The notes: generated from the letters alone by a model not told the origin. DNA of 64,000 nt from Agelas oroides (GCA_949130485.1 OX422201.1:452501-516500), one strand, 5' to 3'. Positions 24,447-36,035 are shown, counted from the first letter of the stretch. Program-made: numbers and translations.

Positions 24447-25602
24447 TCAGAACAGTTTTCCTTTTAACCGCTCTCTTTCATCCTCATCCTTCTCTCTAAC
24501 TCTCTCAGTGAGGGACCTCAGTTCCTTGTCGACAGACCTCGAGAGAGAAGGATCCAGCTCCACAACTCGAGCAAAGTCCACCTTTGCTTCTGCTGTGTTC
24601 CAACACGCAGCATGAGCCCTAGCTCTGCGGTAGAGGGCCTTTATGTTGTTTCTGTCAAATTCCAGTACCGTAGTCGTGTGTCTGATCACTTCTGCATAGT
24701 CCTCCATTAGTAACTTACACTGGGCGTAGTTCAACAAGAGGGGTACCTTTTTCTCTTCGACACTATTCCAGGATTCCGAGTGGGGCTTTTCTTTTATGCT
24801 CAACTCCTCAAGGTAAGCCAGCGCTTGAAAATATTTCTCAGCAGCACTCTGGAAATCGCCAGCTTTGTAGAGCACATTGCCCTCTTCCTTGAGCTTGGGG
24901 GTGGCTGCAGTTTTCTCATTCTCAGTCATTGCCCAGGAGTCTTGCTTGTACTGTCCTGGTTGTTCCACTCTTAGGAGCTCAAACTCAAAAACAAGAGGGG
25001 ACCGATCTGCCACGATTTGATCGAGGTCAGGGTACCCTGTCCCCTGGAAGACTGTCAATCCACAGTGGTGGTGGTCATGCACTTCTTTTCCTGCCATCCT
25101 CTTTGCAAGATCTCTCAGTGCCTTGGAAGTTCTGGGGTACTCTATTATGGTCTGAAAGGAAATGTAAAAAGTCATCAAGTCACAGTTATAGATACACTCA
25201 ATCACCACAAATACCTCAAAAGGGCATCTGAATCTTGCAATTTCTCCAACCCTCATGGTTTTGACCATCTCTTCCCACACACTCAGTTTGAACTCTCGCC
25301 CTATGAGCAGCTCAAAAGGTCCAGTCGCCATAGTGCGGGTGTCATCGACAACACTCTCCCCGAGGTCTCCCTTCTCCAGTGAACCATCCTGCTGAAGCTT
25401 TAGGGTCCTAAAGTGCAGGACGGCCTGAACATGATGAGTGACTTGAGTAAATACTAGTGCGCGAATATAAGAACATACTGTAATAATATTACCAAAAATA
25501 TATTATTTACAAATCAACCTTGCTGTTTTTCTGGAAAGAAGGCACCTCTCCCTTCCCTGCGTGCAACAATTCCTTCCTAAAATTACCAACAGAATCGGTC
25601 AT
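24447..25602 (-). CDS. AIP: AH receptor-interacting protein (FKBP-like TPR co-chaperone)
   Basis: Three exons (25602-25519, 25424-25215, 25151-24447) give 332 aa; human AIP has 330. The N-terminal FKBP-like domain runs MTDSVGNFRKELLHAGKGEV, LHFRTLKLQQDG and PFELLIGREFKLSVWEEMVK; AIP is thought to lack isomerase activity. The TPR part includes LKEEGNVLYKAGDF, LLLNYAQCKLLMEDY and ALYRRARAHAACWNTAEAKV, with the conserved ELDPSLS near the end. AIP links clients such as AHR to HSP90 in the cytosol. Its start is 97 bp from the TBL2 start on the other strand. AIPL1 is the only close alternative. Confidence 0.93.
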
Positions 25603-25699
25603 GTTTCTGTCAAGTTCCGGCGAATTATAACTAAGCCACGCCCAATGGCTGCGCAATAATTCCATTTGGAGCACACCTATCTACCACGTGTCTGCCGCT
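25603..25699. promoter_or_regulatory. Bidirectional promoter AIP / TBL2
   Basis: The two start codons are only 97 bp apart. TAAGCCACGCCCAATGGCTG (25631-25650) contains a GC/CACCC-type CCACGCCC box and an inverted CCAAT (ATTGG-type) word. No TATA box is clear. Confidence 0.55.
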
Positions 25700-28600
25700 A
25701 TGGACATGGACGATTTGAGATTCTTCCTGACCACCCATTACGCCTTGCTTGCAGCAGTGGTGGTGGGACTGTTGGGAGTCCTTGTTGCAATCTGCTTTTC
25801 TCGGAAGCCGGGTCACGTAAAGAGTCAAGGGGAGGGAAAGTTGCCGGAACAAAGTGTGGGTGAGGAGAGTGCCGGGGAGCAGGAGGAGGATAGTGAACAG
25901 AAACACCATAAACAGCAGACTAGAGTGAGAGGGGTGAAGCCCAAGGCTGTGCGTAGGATCACCCTCCCCTCACACCCTCTCCTGGCAGGGGAATTCAAGG
26001 GACACACAGGAGCTGTCCTGTCGCTGGATTTTGATATCAATGGGAAATATCTTGCCTCATGCTCCGAAGGTGCACGACACAGTACCTGTAGCAAATTGAT
26101 TAATTTACTCGTACATTGACTATCCGTTCCCTTTTAATAGATCGTACACTTCGTCTATGGCATATGAAAACATTACAAGAGAAAGATCACAAGTATTTTG
26201 CAACCTCTGTCAATTTCATTTTAGCAATGAAGCTTTTGTAACTATTGCTCCCCATTTGTAGGTACACACGCAAGAATGTTGAGCTAGATCATGCCACTCA
26301 CATGAAATTCAGTCCAGATGGAACGTATGTTGTACCTCAGTAGGTTTCTGTGATAGTAAAAATTAACGTCGACCATTATTGTATTTTGTGTTGCGTTCAC
26401 AGTGCAGTTGTAACTTTCCTAGCTGGTACGAGCACCATTAATGTCTTTCGGATCTTGAAACAGAAAGGAGGAAGTATTACTCTCTCTGACGCTACTGTAG
26501 AATTTCCAAAGGTATGTGGATTCTGAGATTGTTACACTTACCACTATGTACTGTTGTTTCATCCACTTGCAGTCCAACAGCGATACAATTCTCTCACTCG
26601 GAATCGCTTCAACTGGTAAATTTATCATGACATGCACTGAAACTGCCTTCACGGTCTGGACACTGAAAGGTATGCATTAGGGTAAATTACACTTGATTCC
26701 TCTACTACATGTATTTACTACTGATTGGGGTAGCTGCTGTTAGGGTGTGCTTTCTTCCAAGTTAGTGCAGGATCTGGTTGCAAAAGTGTCAACCGTGTGA
26801 CCCAGAATTTGATTGGGTGGCACAGTTCCCAGTGCTTCTCACTTTTGCAACCGTATGTTGCAAAGCTTGGAAACTACAGTAGTATAGTAGGAGATAGGAG
26901 ACTGAGGGTGTTTTTCACACAGGTGCTGTCCTAGCGTCAGTGGAAACGCACCAGGCGCCAAACTCGTGTGCAGCTGTTTCTCCATGTGGAAAGTTCATTG
27001 CCTGTGCAGGTACACTATTAGCCTCGTCCCCAGGCTCTCTCCTCAAAAACGGGGGGGAGGGGGAGGAGAGTGCCTGGTAACATTGTCGACTTCCAGTGCG
27101 TCATCATTCATGTGATCAATGTAGGACGCTCCCACTTTAGTAATAATTGTCATGTGATTTAATAAGCTCCCATGCAATATCGGCACTACACCTGGTAGCA
27201 GCACAAGCTATTCACAATTTCGCTCCTCGTCTTTGAGGCACCCGCAGTTGTGTTGAGTTCCGTGACACATTTTGTACATGTAAACTCGGAGCTGCAAAGT
27301 ATGGTGAGCGAGTCGGTCCCACAAACCAACTACAGCGAACTTCGATCTTGGACTCTCTGGACTTGCCCCTTCCGCACATCTGAAAACTGTTTTTCACCAA
27401 CCCGCAAGGTGTAGTCTACGCTTATCAGTTCATTTTCAAGTTGACAATTTTTTGCTGAATGGACAAAATGTCATCTGTACACGTGGTTTCGTTCTGCAAT
27501 CTGATTGGTACCACAACTTTTCCCACGGATGTTACCAGGCTCTCCCCTCCCCCCGTTTTTGAAGAGAGAGCCTGGGAAGAGTCTAGTACATAATGAACTG
27601 TTGACCTTTGGAATTCACTTGCCTCAGGCCACTTACTAGCTTGCAGCTGAACAGAAAACTGATTTTCTCTGCATTACCTTCTGGTACTCCTGAAATAACT
27701 TGTATGGCTTGGGTTAAGTACAGTGATAGTAATCTGTCTAGAAAAGTACTCCAAATGGCTATGAATATTGTAATTGCCTTTCAAGCAAAGTAGTACACAA
27801 GTATGGCAAACCGACAGATAGCACCAATTAACTTATGCCCTCAACTCCTTTCACCAAGAGTGCATAAGAGGAAGAGGAAGGGAGGACGAAAGAGCTTGTA
27901 ACTCTCAATGGCTGCTGTAGTGCCAGCAGAATCTCCCGCCTGCACTATAAACCAGAGTTTCCTGTGATAAGCCCGCCCATATGGCTTCACTTAGTAAGTG
28001 TGATAGGAAGCTCTTTCTATAGCACAAGAGCTGAATGGACGCCTAGTCTATCAAGCCAGACACTTTTCTGGAGGGTGAGAGACGTGTCCTGCACAGTGGG
28101 TGACTTTGCATAACATCTAGGCCTATTTTTTAGGTTTTGTTCATGCAAACTTTGAGATGCTCTATTTTTAGTGCACATGGGAGATTCTGCAGTTATATAC
28201 TTCCCCTCTTTCTTACGCCCCTCAACTCCTTCTACCTGTCACTTCTGACCTTCTTGTACGTACAGGATTCACTCCTGATGTCAAGTTATGGGAGGTGGAG
28301 TATTCAAAGGCAGGGGAGTTCCAACAGGTGCTGACATGCAGACTCATAGATACTCAGAAACTCGTTTTGTGCCAGACCCAATCCACCCAGAAAGGATGAA
28401 GCCTTGTATAAGGTTACAAATTGATTTGTGTTGAAGAATGAATATCTTGTTGGAAGTAGCTTTGCAGGTAGGTTGTCAGAAGGAAGCTAGACAGTGGGTA
28501 TCTGTGGTTGATAAAACCTGACTGTCAAACTTTCTATGAAGCCATTGAATGACAAGTGTTACTTCTTGAGCTGTACTGATCTAACCCTTTCTCACTACTG

Positions 28601-29669
28601 CTGCAATTTCATTGCTCTACAAAGATTCAAGCTGTGTCACCACACCCTTTCTTCTGTGGGTTGGTTCTGGACATTTTAGACCAAAAACACAATGTGGCGG
28701 CGAGGGTATAGCTAAGAACCTGTTTGTTTGTTTGTTTGTTTTTGCATTCCTTTGGTTTAGGTTTCTCGTGCAATGGAGCTCAAGGGACATCGTGCATCTG
28801 TGCTCTCACTCGGCTTCACTGGAGACTCGTGCAGGTAAGAGGTGATGGAGAATTGATGAGCCATGCCTCTGTGAGACTGTGTTTATGGTACCCACAGCTC
28901 TCCTCCACAGCTACTGTACAAATAACCTGAGATGACATGCTTTCTTTCTGATAGGATGGTTACTTTATCCAAGGATGGGACTTGGAAATTTTGGGACATT
29001 GATGGTAGGCAGACACACAAGTTTTTAAAATTAGTAGTTCCTGATTTCCCCTCCGTTTCTTTTCCAGTTCGATACCATCTTAGCGAGGACCCCAAATTGT
29101 TACAATCAGCCGGGGTGCCTGAGGTAGGTCGCTCCCTGGTGGCTCTGTCCCCAGATGGCAGGGTAGCCGCTGTCAGCACCAATACATCCCTCTACCTCTA
29201 CTCTACCTCCAGTGGGGAATGCATGGAGACACTTGGCAACGTGCATGGAGGTGAGTACGATGGGTGTTAGATACCCATTTCCAATAAAATATGGGAGGGC
29301 ATGTAGATTGTGGCAAATACCGTCCAACAATCTGTGACATATTTCCATGGCAACAGTTACAATCCATGAAGAGCACAAATCTGAGTAACATTCTGCTGTG
29401 GTGGCAATGCAATGGTTCTCTCTGCAGAGGGTGTGGCTTGCGAGACAACTCAATTCCAGCACTGCACATCTTCATGCACTAACTTATTCCTGTTTCTCCT
29501 GCATGCAGACACTATAACTGACCTTTGTTGGGACCCTTCGTCCCTCTTTCTTGCCTCCACTGGTGGCACTGACCGCTATATTCGGCTCTGGCATAATGCA
29601 CCTGGACAGAAGGAGCTCATCAAGGACCTAGAGGTCAAGATCCCCAAGGCAACCAGCGAACCTCTCAAG

Positions 29670-29766
<97 letters not shown>

Positions 29767-29850
29767 TAATGTACAAACACACTAATGTTGATTTGTATTA
29801 TTTTCGTCACCCAGAAACGACTTCAGCAACAAGTGGAGCAGGCTAGGTAG
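25700..29850 (+). CDS. TBL2: Transducin beta-like 2, ER-anchored WD-repeat protein
   Basis: The protein begins MDMDDLRFFLTTHY followed by a membrane segment (ALLAAVVVGLLGVLVAICF), a charged linker, and WD repeats: FKGHTGAVLSLDFDINGKYL, DRTLRLWHMKTL, NVELDHATHMKFSPDG, GIASTGKFIMTCTETAFTVW, APNSCAAVSPCGKFIACAGF, TPDVKLWEVEYSKAGEFQQ, MELKGHRASVLSLGFTGDS, LSKDGTWKFWDID and TDRYIRLWHNAPGQ. It ends KRLQQQVEQAR. Order and wording match human TBL2, an ER membrane protein that binds PERK under ER stress. At least ten exons; the intron 27010-28264 carries a 567-bp MITE and the last intron a long (CA)n. The first ATG at 25700 gives the membrane anchor. Confidence 0.93.
27019..27585. mobile_element. 567-bp TAGCCTC-family element at a splice donor
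   Basis: Ends TAGCCTCGTCCCCAGGCTC and GAGCCTGGGAAGAGTCTA, inner CTCAAAAACGGGGG and CCCCCGTTTTTGAAG arms. Flanks GTACACTAT (27010-27018) and GTACATAAT (27586-27594) agree at 7 of 9. The left flank begins exactly at the TBL2 splice donor GT. The interior has no transposase-like ORF. Confidence 0.8.
29669..29764 (+). repeat. (CA)n microsatellite just inside a TBL2 donor
   Basis: About 95 bp of perfect (CA)n begins at the donor CTCAAG|GTACACAC of the last TBL2 intron. Confidence 0.95.
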
Positions 29851-30056
29851 GCTCATTTTTAGCTAACTTTTTACATTTCAATTTTGTACAGGGTTTTTGA
29901 CATGTCCGTATGAGGCATTTATTGTATTTCTATTTCTTCTGTTTGCAGGGAGAGGTTGAAATCAATAGGGCAACTTTGAATATTTTTTTGGAAAATGTCA
30001 ATTTATGTTGTGTCATTTTGCTGGCTGCTCTCGAATCCGCTCGCTGCGAAGTGATC

Positions 30057-30065
30057 TATAAATAG
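30057..30065 (+). promoter_or_regulatory. TATA box of the BACURD gene
   Basis: TATAAATAG lies 91 bp before the ATG at 30156, a reasonable place for a core promoter with a 5' UTR of about 60-65 nt. Confidence 0.5.
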
Positions 30066-30155
30066 TAACGCGTTCTAATTTTAGAACGGTAAACATGTGG
30101 GTGGTGTGTATAAACATGACGCATGTAGGCCGACTGTAGTTTCCAAGTTGCTGCT

Positions 30156-32425
30156 ATGGCGGAGTGTTTGCCCTCGGCTAGGGGAGAAGATCCCGAGACA
30201 GAGGAGGAAGAGGAAGAGAGGACAGAGAGACGTGTGCCTAAACCAAAGTCCAAGTCCAGCAGTGGTGGTGTGAGGCTGACTAAAGACGAAGAGATCCAGG
30301 AATCTTTGGACAGACTAAAGAACCAGGGGAAGTATGTGAAGCTAAACGTGGGGGGATCGCTTCACTACACCACCATCGGGACGCTCACCAAGCACGACAA
30401 CATGCTCAGGGCCATGTTCAGCGGAAGAATTCCACTAGAAACGGACGATGAAGGCAAGGCATCGTCTCCTAGTAGCCGTACAGCTTAGCTTGGGAAACAC
30501 ACGTGTAGATTGTATGTAGTCCTGGGTGAGGGGGGAAGGAGAAGAATAGAGTCAAAGAAAATGAGAGAACAAGTTAGGTCAAATGGGCTATGATAGCCTA
30601 GATGATTCCCAGACTAATGTGAGGGGGGCAGTGAGTGTGAAAAAGATCTGGTGAATGGATCAATCCACAGCAGCTGTCAACTTGAGTGCTGCCAGAAAGT
30701 ATTTTGCTACGATGTCACCATTCTTTGGTTAAATATAGGTTCAATCAGAATTTCAGTGCGATTGGTCACTCAATGTTTAAAATGCTTGTGGGTTTGTGCC
30801 AGTGATTTCATCACCGTGCAGTATGTCCTACATTGCCCTACCGGCCATAGTGGGGCAAGGTGGGTAATAAATCTCCTCAAAGAAAGTGGGAGATTCATCT
30901 TCAGGTTCCCAACTATACGGGCACCCTCTTCAGTCAACCCCCCATATAATCCCCATTATCTGCCCTGTAGGGGGTAGTGGGGCATAACATTGATAGGTGC
31001 ACTTTCGTGTGTGTACTCTCATCCATGCACTAGTTCACAGTACCTAGTTAGTACACAACTAGACATAGCCGCGTGCCCAGGATCTTAGGAGCTCACTAAA
31101 AGCCTGGGTATGAGGCTAAACTAGATCATGTAGAGTATGGTGTAGCCCATGGAAACACTGAAACAGATATTACATGTTTGTTCCTTGTTGATGCATAGGC
31201 TGGGTGCTGCTAGACCGAAGTGGGAAGCATTTTGCTACCATTTTGAACTTCCTCCGAGACGGGTCAGTGTTCTTGCCAGAGACAAGGAAGGAGTGTCTAG
31301 AGCTGCATGCAGAGGCCAAGTGAGTTTGCCAATTCTATTAAGGCTCCACTATCCTAATGTAATATTAATGTATGCATGTTAGTAACAACACAGACTATTT
31401 CACTCCTTTGGTCATTTGGAAACTGAAAGTGGCCTGGAAGTGTAATCTTGTTCAGGGCCTCCCTGAATTTTTTTCATCAGTTTGCATCCACCTACCATCA
31501 TTCATCTGATAATGGCTAGTTCTTCTCCAGTGTTTGTTGTTCTTCCATAATTATGTTATTGTGAATGCAAACCAAAGGATAAGAAATGGGAGAGGCCTGG
31601 GAACAAGGCGACTGGAGATAAGGCTAGCAAGCAAGCACAAATCAACCAATGGTCTTGCGTGCCCTGCCCCACCTGTTCCCTCAGGTACTATTGTATCGAT
31701 GATCTTATTCAAGTAGTGGAAGAACAGCTAGCCAAGCTGAAGGATGAACACCATCCAATCTGCCGTGTGCCTGTCATCACGTCTCTTGATGAAGAGCACC
31801 TCATTGTCTCAACCTCCAGCAAGGTGTGTCCGGCTTGTGTCTGTACACCATTCCACTAGTATACACAAGGGGAGTGGTCGGTCACGTGAACATGTTTGAT
31901 AGCCATTTCTAATTTCTTGTGCAGCCGGTGATCAAGCTTTTGTACAACAGAGGAAACAACAAGTATTCGTACACACCGTGAGTACTAAAGTAATATGATG
32001 TATGTAAGGAGTGTATATGGGGTGTGGTGGAGGTGTAACGAAGAATAGTTGATAGACTTGTTCTCCTTTTTCCCTGTAGAAACTCTGATGACAACCTTCT
32101 GAAGAACATTGAACTTTTTGATAAGCTGTCTGTGCGTTTTGGTGGTCGGGTCAAGTTCATGAAGGACATAGTTGGACGGGGAGAGATTTGCTGTTGGGCC
32201 TTTTATGGACATTCAAAGAAGATAGCCGAAGTGTGCTGTGAATCTATTGTATATGCTACAGACCGAAAGCACACCAAGATAGAGTTTCCTGAGGCCAAGA
32301 TCTTGGATGAAACCCTCAACATTATGTTGTATGAGAAGCGCAGCGAAGATCCCCCAGTAGCAACAAGATTTCGAAGACCACCTGGCACTCCGGATGGTGT
32401 ACTCTCAGAGGATGAAACAAGATAA
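30156..32425 (+). CDS. BTB/POZ adaptor of the BACURD family (KCTD10/KCTD13/TNFAIP1)
   Basis: Five exons (30156-30453, 31199-31319, 31685-31823, 31925-31977, 32080-32425) give 318 aa. After an acidic N-terminus comes the T1-type BTB domain: [32 protein letters not shown] and [20 protein letters not shown]. The C-terminal half has [40 protein letters not shown] and [19 protein letters not shown], diagnostic of BACURDs, which are substrate adaptors for CUL3 ubiquitin ligase acting on RhoA in vertebrates. It probably predates the split into KCTD10, KCTD13 and TNFAIP1. Intron 1 uses a GC donor (AAG|GCAAGG) with a normal AG acceptor: only this junction keeps the frame (DEG|WVLLD). Confidence 0.92.
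31066..31118. mobile_element. Degenerate TAGCC...GGCTA hairpin
   Basis: TAGCCGCGTGCCCAGG and CCTGGGTATGAGGCTA; flanks AACTAGACA and AACTAGATC (7 of 9). In the GC-AG intron of the BACURD gene. Confidence 0.7.
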
Positions 32426-32508
32426 TTATCACAGCAGTTTTTACCTTTTGTATATTATTAGCAAAATATGTGTCAAGTTTATTTATTGCGTAACGTAACA
32501 CAACGATT

Positions 32509-32518
32509 ATTACGTAAT
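32509..32518. promoter_or_regulatory. Palindromic bZIP site ATTACGTAAT upstream of the globin
   Basis: Perfect 10-bp palindrome matching PAR-bZIP/NFIL3-type sites, 291 bp before the globin start; GCGTAACGTAAC lies just upstream. It could equally belong to the BACURD 3' region. Confidence 0.4.
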
Positions 32519-32764
32519 CATGAAATCATTCTTGATCACCGGAAATAGCTGCCGAGATCGAAAGGTAATTTTTTCCAGTGAGAAAAGTGATAGGGTGCGT
32601 AGTACAGTGCGTGGCGGTGTGCCGGAGTGCATAGTAGCTGCTGCTGACGTTGCAACAGTGTGAAAAGTTCACAGCATAGTACCACCAGTGGTCGAGTGCA
32701 TTGACGTTGCTCCGAAACCGAGTACGTAGCATGCACGTATTTTCGTTCTTCATGCTGTTTCATC

Positions 32765-32770
32765 TATAAA
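32765..32770 (+). promoter_or_regulatory. TATA box of the globin gene
   Basis: TATAAA lies 39 bp before the last A of the globin 5' UTR, predicting transcription from about 32795 and a very short leader. Confidence 0.45.
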
Positions 32771-32809
32771 TTGCATTCTTGCACCGCAGTACTGCAGACT
32801 GCAGGTAAA

Positions 32810-34232
32810 ATGAGCGAGTCTACAACAAAGAAAGACGAGGCCGAGGTTCCTGAGCTAACACCACGCCAGGTAACACTCATCAAGGAGACATGGGCAGCCG
32901 TGGAGCCGAATATGCAGAGAGCAGGCCTCACTCTTTTCTTCAAGTACGTCCAGTAATGTATGCAGGTGCAGTCTTGCACGCACATGGTCAAGGATGGTAA
33001 AGATGAAGGTGGTTCACATTATGGGCTGTTATTTATTCTTAGAAACTACATCCCAATGATGCTAACAATAGAATAGCTTTAATTAATTAAGGCGCCGCTA
33101 AAAAAATAATCACTATCCGTAAAGGTGCCTTGTTTGGAGCACAAAAAGGGACCCTTTGGGGTCGGCTTGTTTAGAGAGGCACCTTCGAATTAGACTGCAA
33201 CTGGCACCTTTCCAATGAACTCAGTGAAGTTTATGGGTACACTGAACTGGAGTATGTTGTTATGAATACAAGTGGGTTTTGGAGTTCAGAGATCAATGCA
33301 AGGTTCGACAACAGTCAAAGAACTGGTAGTCTCGAAAGTCACAAGAGTCGGGTGCAAAATCTCTCTAAATAGAAAGCACCCTTCAAAAAATATTTATGAC
33401 GCCAAAGGGCGCCCACGACAGAGCAAGAAAAATTAGTTTCCTGTCGTAAGGGTGCTTTCATTAGAGATGCACCTTAATTAAAGCTTTTACTGTAGCCAAG
33501 AACCTTGGGACAAAGTCATTGATTCAGTGCACTTTGACAGAGATTCAGTTGTAGTTGGCTAACAATACTAGCCATTCTGACTCCAGTTTGCAGTGGAGAT
33601 GTTCCATTATGCATCAATTAAAGAAAGAGTGATAAAATCTAGTAACACTTTTCCTTCTCTTTCCCGAATGAGATCACCCTCCACTTCACTTCTATAGGTT
33701 GTTTGAAATAGCTCCAGACCTCCAGGAACTATTTCCTTTTGAGGGTGAAGAGCTCACTGAAGAGAATGAGTTACTCAAGAAGCATGCTCTTCAGGTGATG
33801 GAGAGCGTGGGAATGGCCATTGGTCTCATGGGAGACCCAGAACAACTCAAGGAGATCCTCATAGGTCTTGGAGTCGTGCACAATATGAAGAGCGTCCAGG
33901 TTGATAGTTTTAAGGTGAGGTAAGAAGATTGGTAGATGCTGATCTGTTGCATTAATGGCCTGTAGGAGATTATACCACAAAATGGTAGTCTTCCAAAGCG
34001 ATGGGTTCCCTGGTTTGGGGGGGCTCAAAGTCTTGCCACTAAGATGCTCGATTTACAGTTTTTGTCCCCTCCCTCCCTCATTATGCAGCCAGTTGGAGTG
34101 TCATTGGTCCATGCACTGGAAACTGAGCTAGGGAGCAGCTTCACAGATGAAGTCAAGAAGGCTTGGGTGACGTTGTATGGCATTGTTCAGTACTTTATGG
34201 AATTGGGTATGAAAGAAGGTCTTGATGCGTAA
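32810..34232 (+). CDS. Globin with vertebrate-like intron positions
   Basis: Three exons (32810-32943, 33698-33914, 34089-34232) give 164 aa. Key sites: helix A from LTPRQVTLIKETW, CD1 Phe57 in ELFPF, distal E7 His74 in KKHALQVMESVG, proximal F8 His106 in LGVVHNMKSVQV, then FKPVGVSLVHALE and AWVTLYGIVQYF. It binds heme by all expected residues. Similarity is to neuroglobin/globin X-type rather than to blood globins. There are no cysteines. Intron 1 splits FFK in phase 2 (B12.2) and intron 2 falls after DSFK in phase 0 (G7.0), the two classic globin intron sites. Intron 1 holds a 410-bp repeat element. The role is unknown (oxygen storage, sensing or redox). Confidence 0.93.
33076..33486. mobile_element. 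MITE-like element with AGCTTTAATTAAGG ends in globin intron 1
   Basis: Left AGCTTTAATTAATTAAGGCG and right GCACCTTAATTAAAGCT are inverted. The interior has GGTGCC/GGCACC words (AAAGGTGCC, GAGGCACC, GGGTGC). Non-coding. Confidence 0.65.
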
Positions 34233-34505
34233 TTGTGACAGAATTGGTGTTTTATTAGCCTCACCCTTGGGGCCTAGAATGTATTTATTTCTTTTTATTG
34301 TGTGTATCTTAAAGTGAACAGATGCTGTGGTTACACATTGTTGATAAGATAGACTCAATTACTTCCTGTGCCATGTTACTGTTTCAAGCTGGCCTTCGAA
34401 CTGAAGCTTTACTTATTCACACTGAAATTCAATTATCCTTTGGTCCTAACATCTTTGGATAGGTGATTTCTGACGGTAGTTGTATTTGCACAGATAGGTT
34501 ATTGA

Positions 34506-35890
34506 CTACTTGATACCAAAGTCTTCAATAAATTCATTTTGCTCCTTCTCAACCTGCAAAAGTGATTCATATTGGATGCGATACCTGGAAAAAAAACAAC
34601 ACATTTTAAAATATTAAACACCTTCTGTCATCTGTGATAAAGCCTGACTGTTGGTGATAACTAAGGATGCATTCACACCTTTAAAATACCCCACATGTAA
34701 CAAGTCACGTACAACATCGTGCATGTTTACCCTCAGAAAATTTGATTTGAGTTTGATAATATAGACCAGCTCCATATACATCCGGTGGTGGTGTTTTCTT
34801 TTAGTCTCCATTTAGTCTTTGCTTGGGCAAACTTGATTTGAGTTAGATAATGTTTCAAAGCTGCTATTTGAAATTTAGTAAATTACACAAATCTCAAGTC
34901 ATGTACAATAACATGCATATAAACCTGATTAAAGACCGAAATTGAGAACCACATCCGGTGGTGCCTGTTTTCGTGGTTTTTTCGCAAATTCGATTTGAGC
35001 ACCCTGTTTCCTGAGTCCAAGCATGAATCCACTTGTACACAAAGTTAAGACAGGAAACAAAGAGCATATCACCAGACATTAAAAAAGCTCATGTCACCTG
35101 TTCGTTAATTTCAAAGGCTTCTTTGGAGTACTAACACGTCCCATGAAAACAGAACCCACTCTATATACCACTATACTATGTTGAGGAAGAATGGAGATTT
35201 GGAAAATTCACAACCACACAAGGTAATCTTGTACCCAGACCCCCTAAAGAAGAAGAGGGAGTCTAGTACAACATTCTAGTACCTCACAAAGAATTTAGTG
35301 GCAGGATCTGATTGGTCAGTTGGGTAAACTAGGGGAGACCCCCCTACCTTTCCAATTGCATTTTCTTCTCAGCAATGAGTGCTTGCAGTTGCTGTTTCTG
35401 GGACTCGCGCTCTTTGGCAATGGACTTCAGCAGGTTGCGAGCTCCTATGGCCCTCATCTTCTCTTGCTCCACTTCCTTCGCCAGCCCATCCACCATTTCA
35501 ATGAAGCTACCCACCAATCCCTGGAACTCACCAATCTCTGAAAATATGTTGAAAAGTACACGGTAAAATGTGTATTTTAACAAAGAGTGTAATGATGCCA
35601 TAGATGTCTATGCATACATCATATTCAGATTAATACACTCGTATATGCTTTTTTAATTAGTTTTTAGACCTGTTCCTTAACTGGTACAGCTAGGTAGAGC
35701 ATGAGCCGATTAGATGTACACGACAGGCGATTGTTGGTGTGCATTAATTAGAGAACCTCTCACTTTCTACAAACTCTTTGCACTCATCCTTGAGTTCTTG
35801 CGTCTCTCCAGCTGTATCCGGCTCTATCACTCGAATCTTAGAGAGTTCATCAAAGTAGAACCCCTCCAGAGGTTGTGAAGGTACCGCCAT
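34506..35890 (-). CDS. IFT20: Intraflagellar transport protein 20
   Basis: Three exons (35890-35764, 35537-35348, 34584-34506) give 131 aa; human IFT20 has 132. [48 protein letters not shown] and [20 protein letters not shown] match the family closely, and the whole protein is predicted coiled coil. IFT20 is an IFT-B subunit that also resides at the Golgi and carries membrane cargo to cilia. An X-box-like site lies 32 bp upstream. The gene is head to head with HFM1 and tail to tail with the globin. Confidence 0.96.
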
Positions 35891-35921
35891 GGTCGCGCCC
35901 GTGCACTCTCAGTGTTATTGC

Positions 35922-35935
35922 GTTTCCATGGACAC
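35922..35935 (+). promoter_or_regulatory. X-box-like site upstream of IFT20
   Basis: GTTTCCATGGACAC has a full left RFX half-site and an imperfect right half, 32 bp upstream of the IFT20 start. Confidence 0.5.
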
Positions 35936-35983
35936 GAACACATAATAGCTATAGTGCACTAGTGCTAGCGCACCCGCGCGCGC

Positions 35984-36035
35984 TAGCCTCGTTCCCAGGC
36001 TTTCTATCACAGTTTTGGGCCTGGGAACGAGGCTA
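35984..36035. mobile_element. 52-bp TAGCCTC hairpin between IFT20 and HFM1
   Basis: TAGCCTCGTTCCCAGGC and GCCTGGGAACGAGGCTA; flanks CGCGCGCGC on both sides (perfect, but low complexity). It sits in the shared promoter region. Confidence 0.85.

Noticed and set aside
27212..27400. 62-aa ORF inside the 567-bp MITE as a transposase remnant
   Set aside because: No transposase motif or catalytic residues recognisable; too short.
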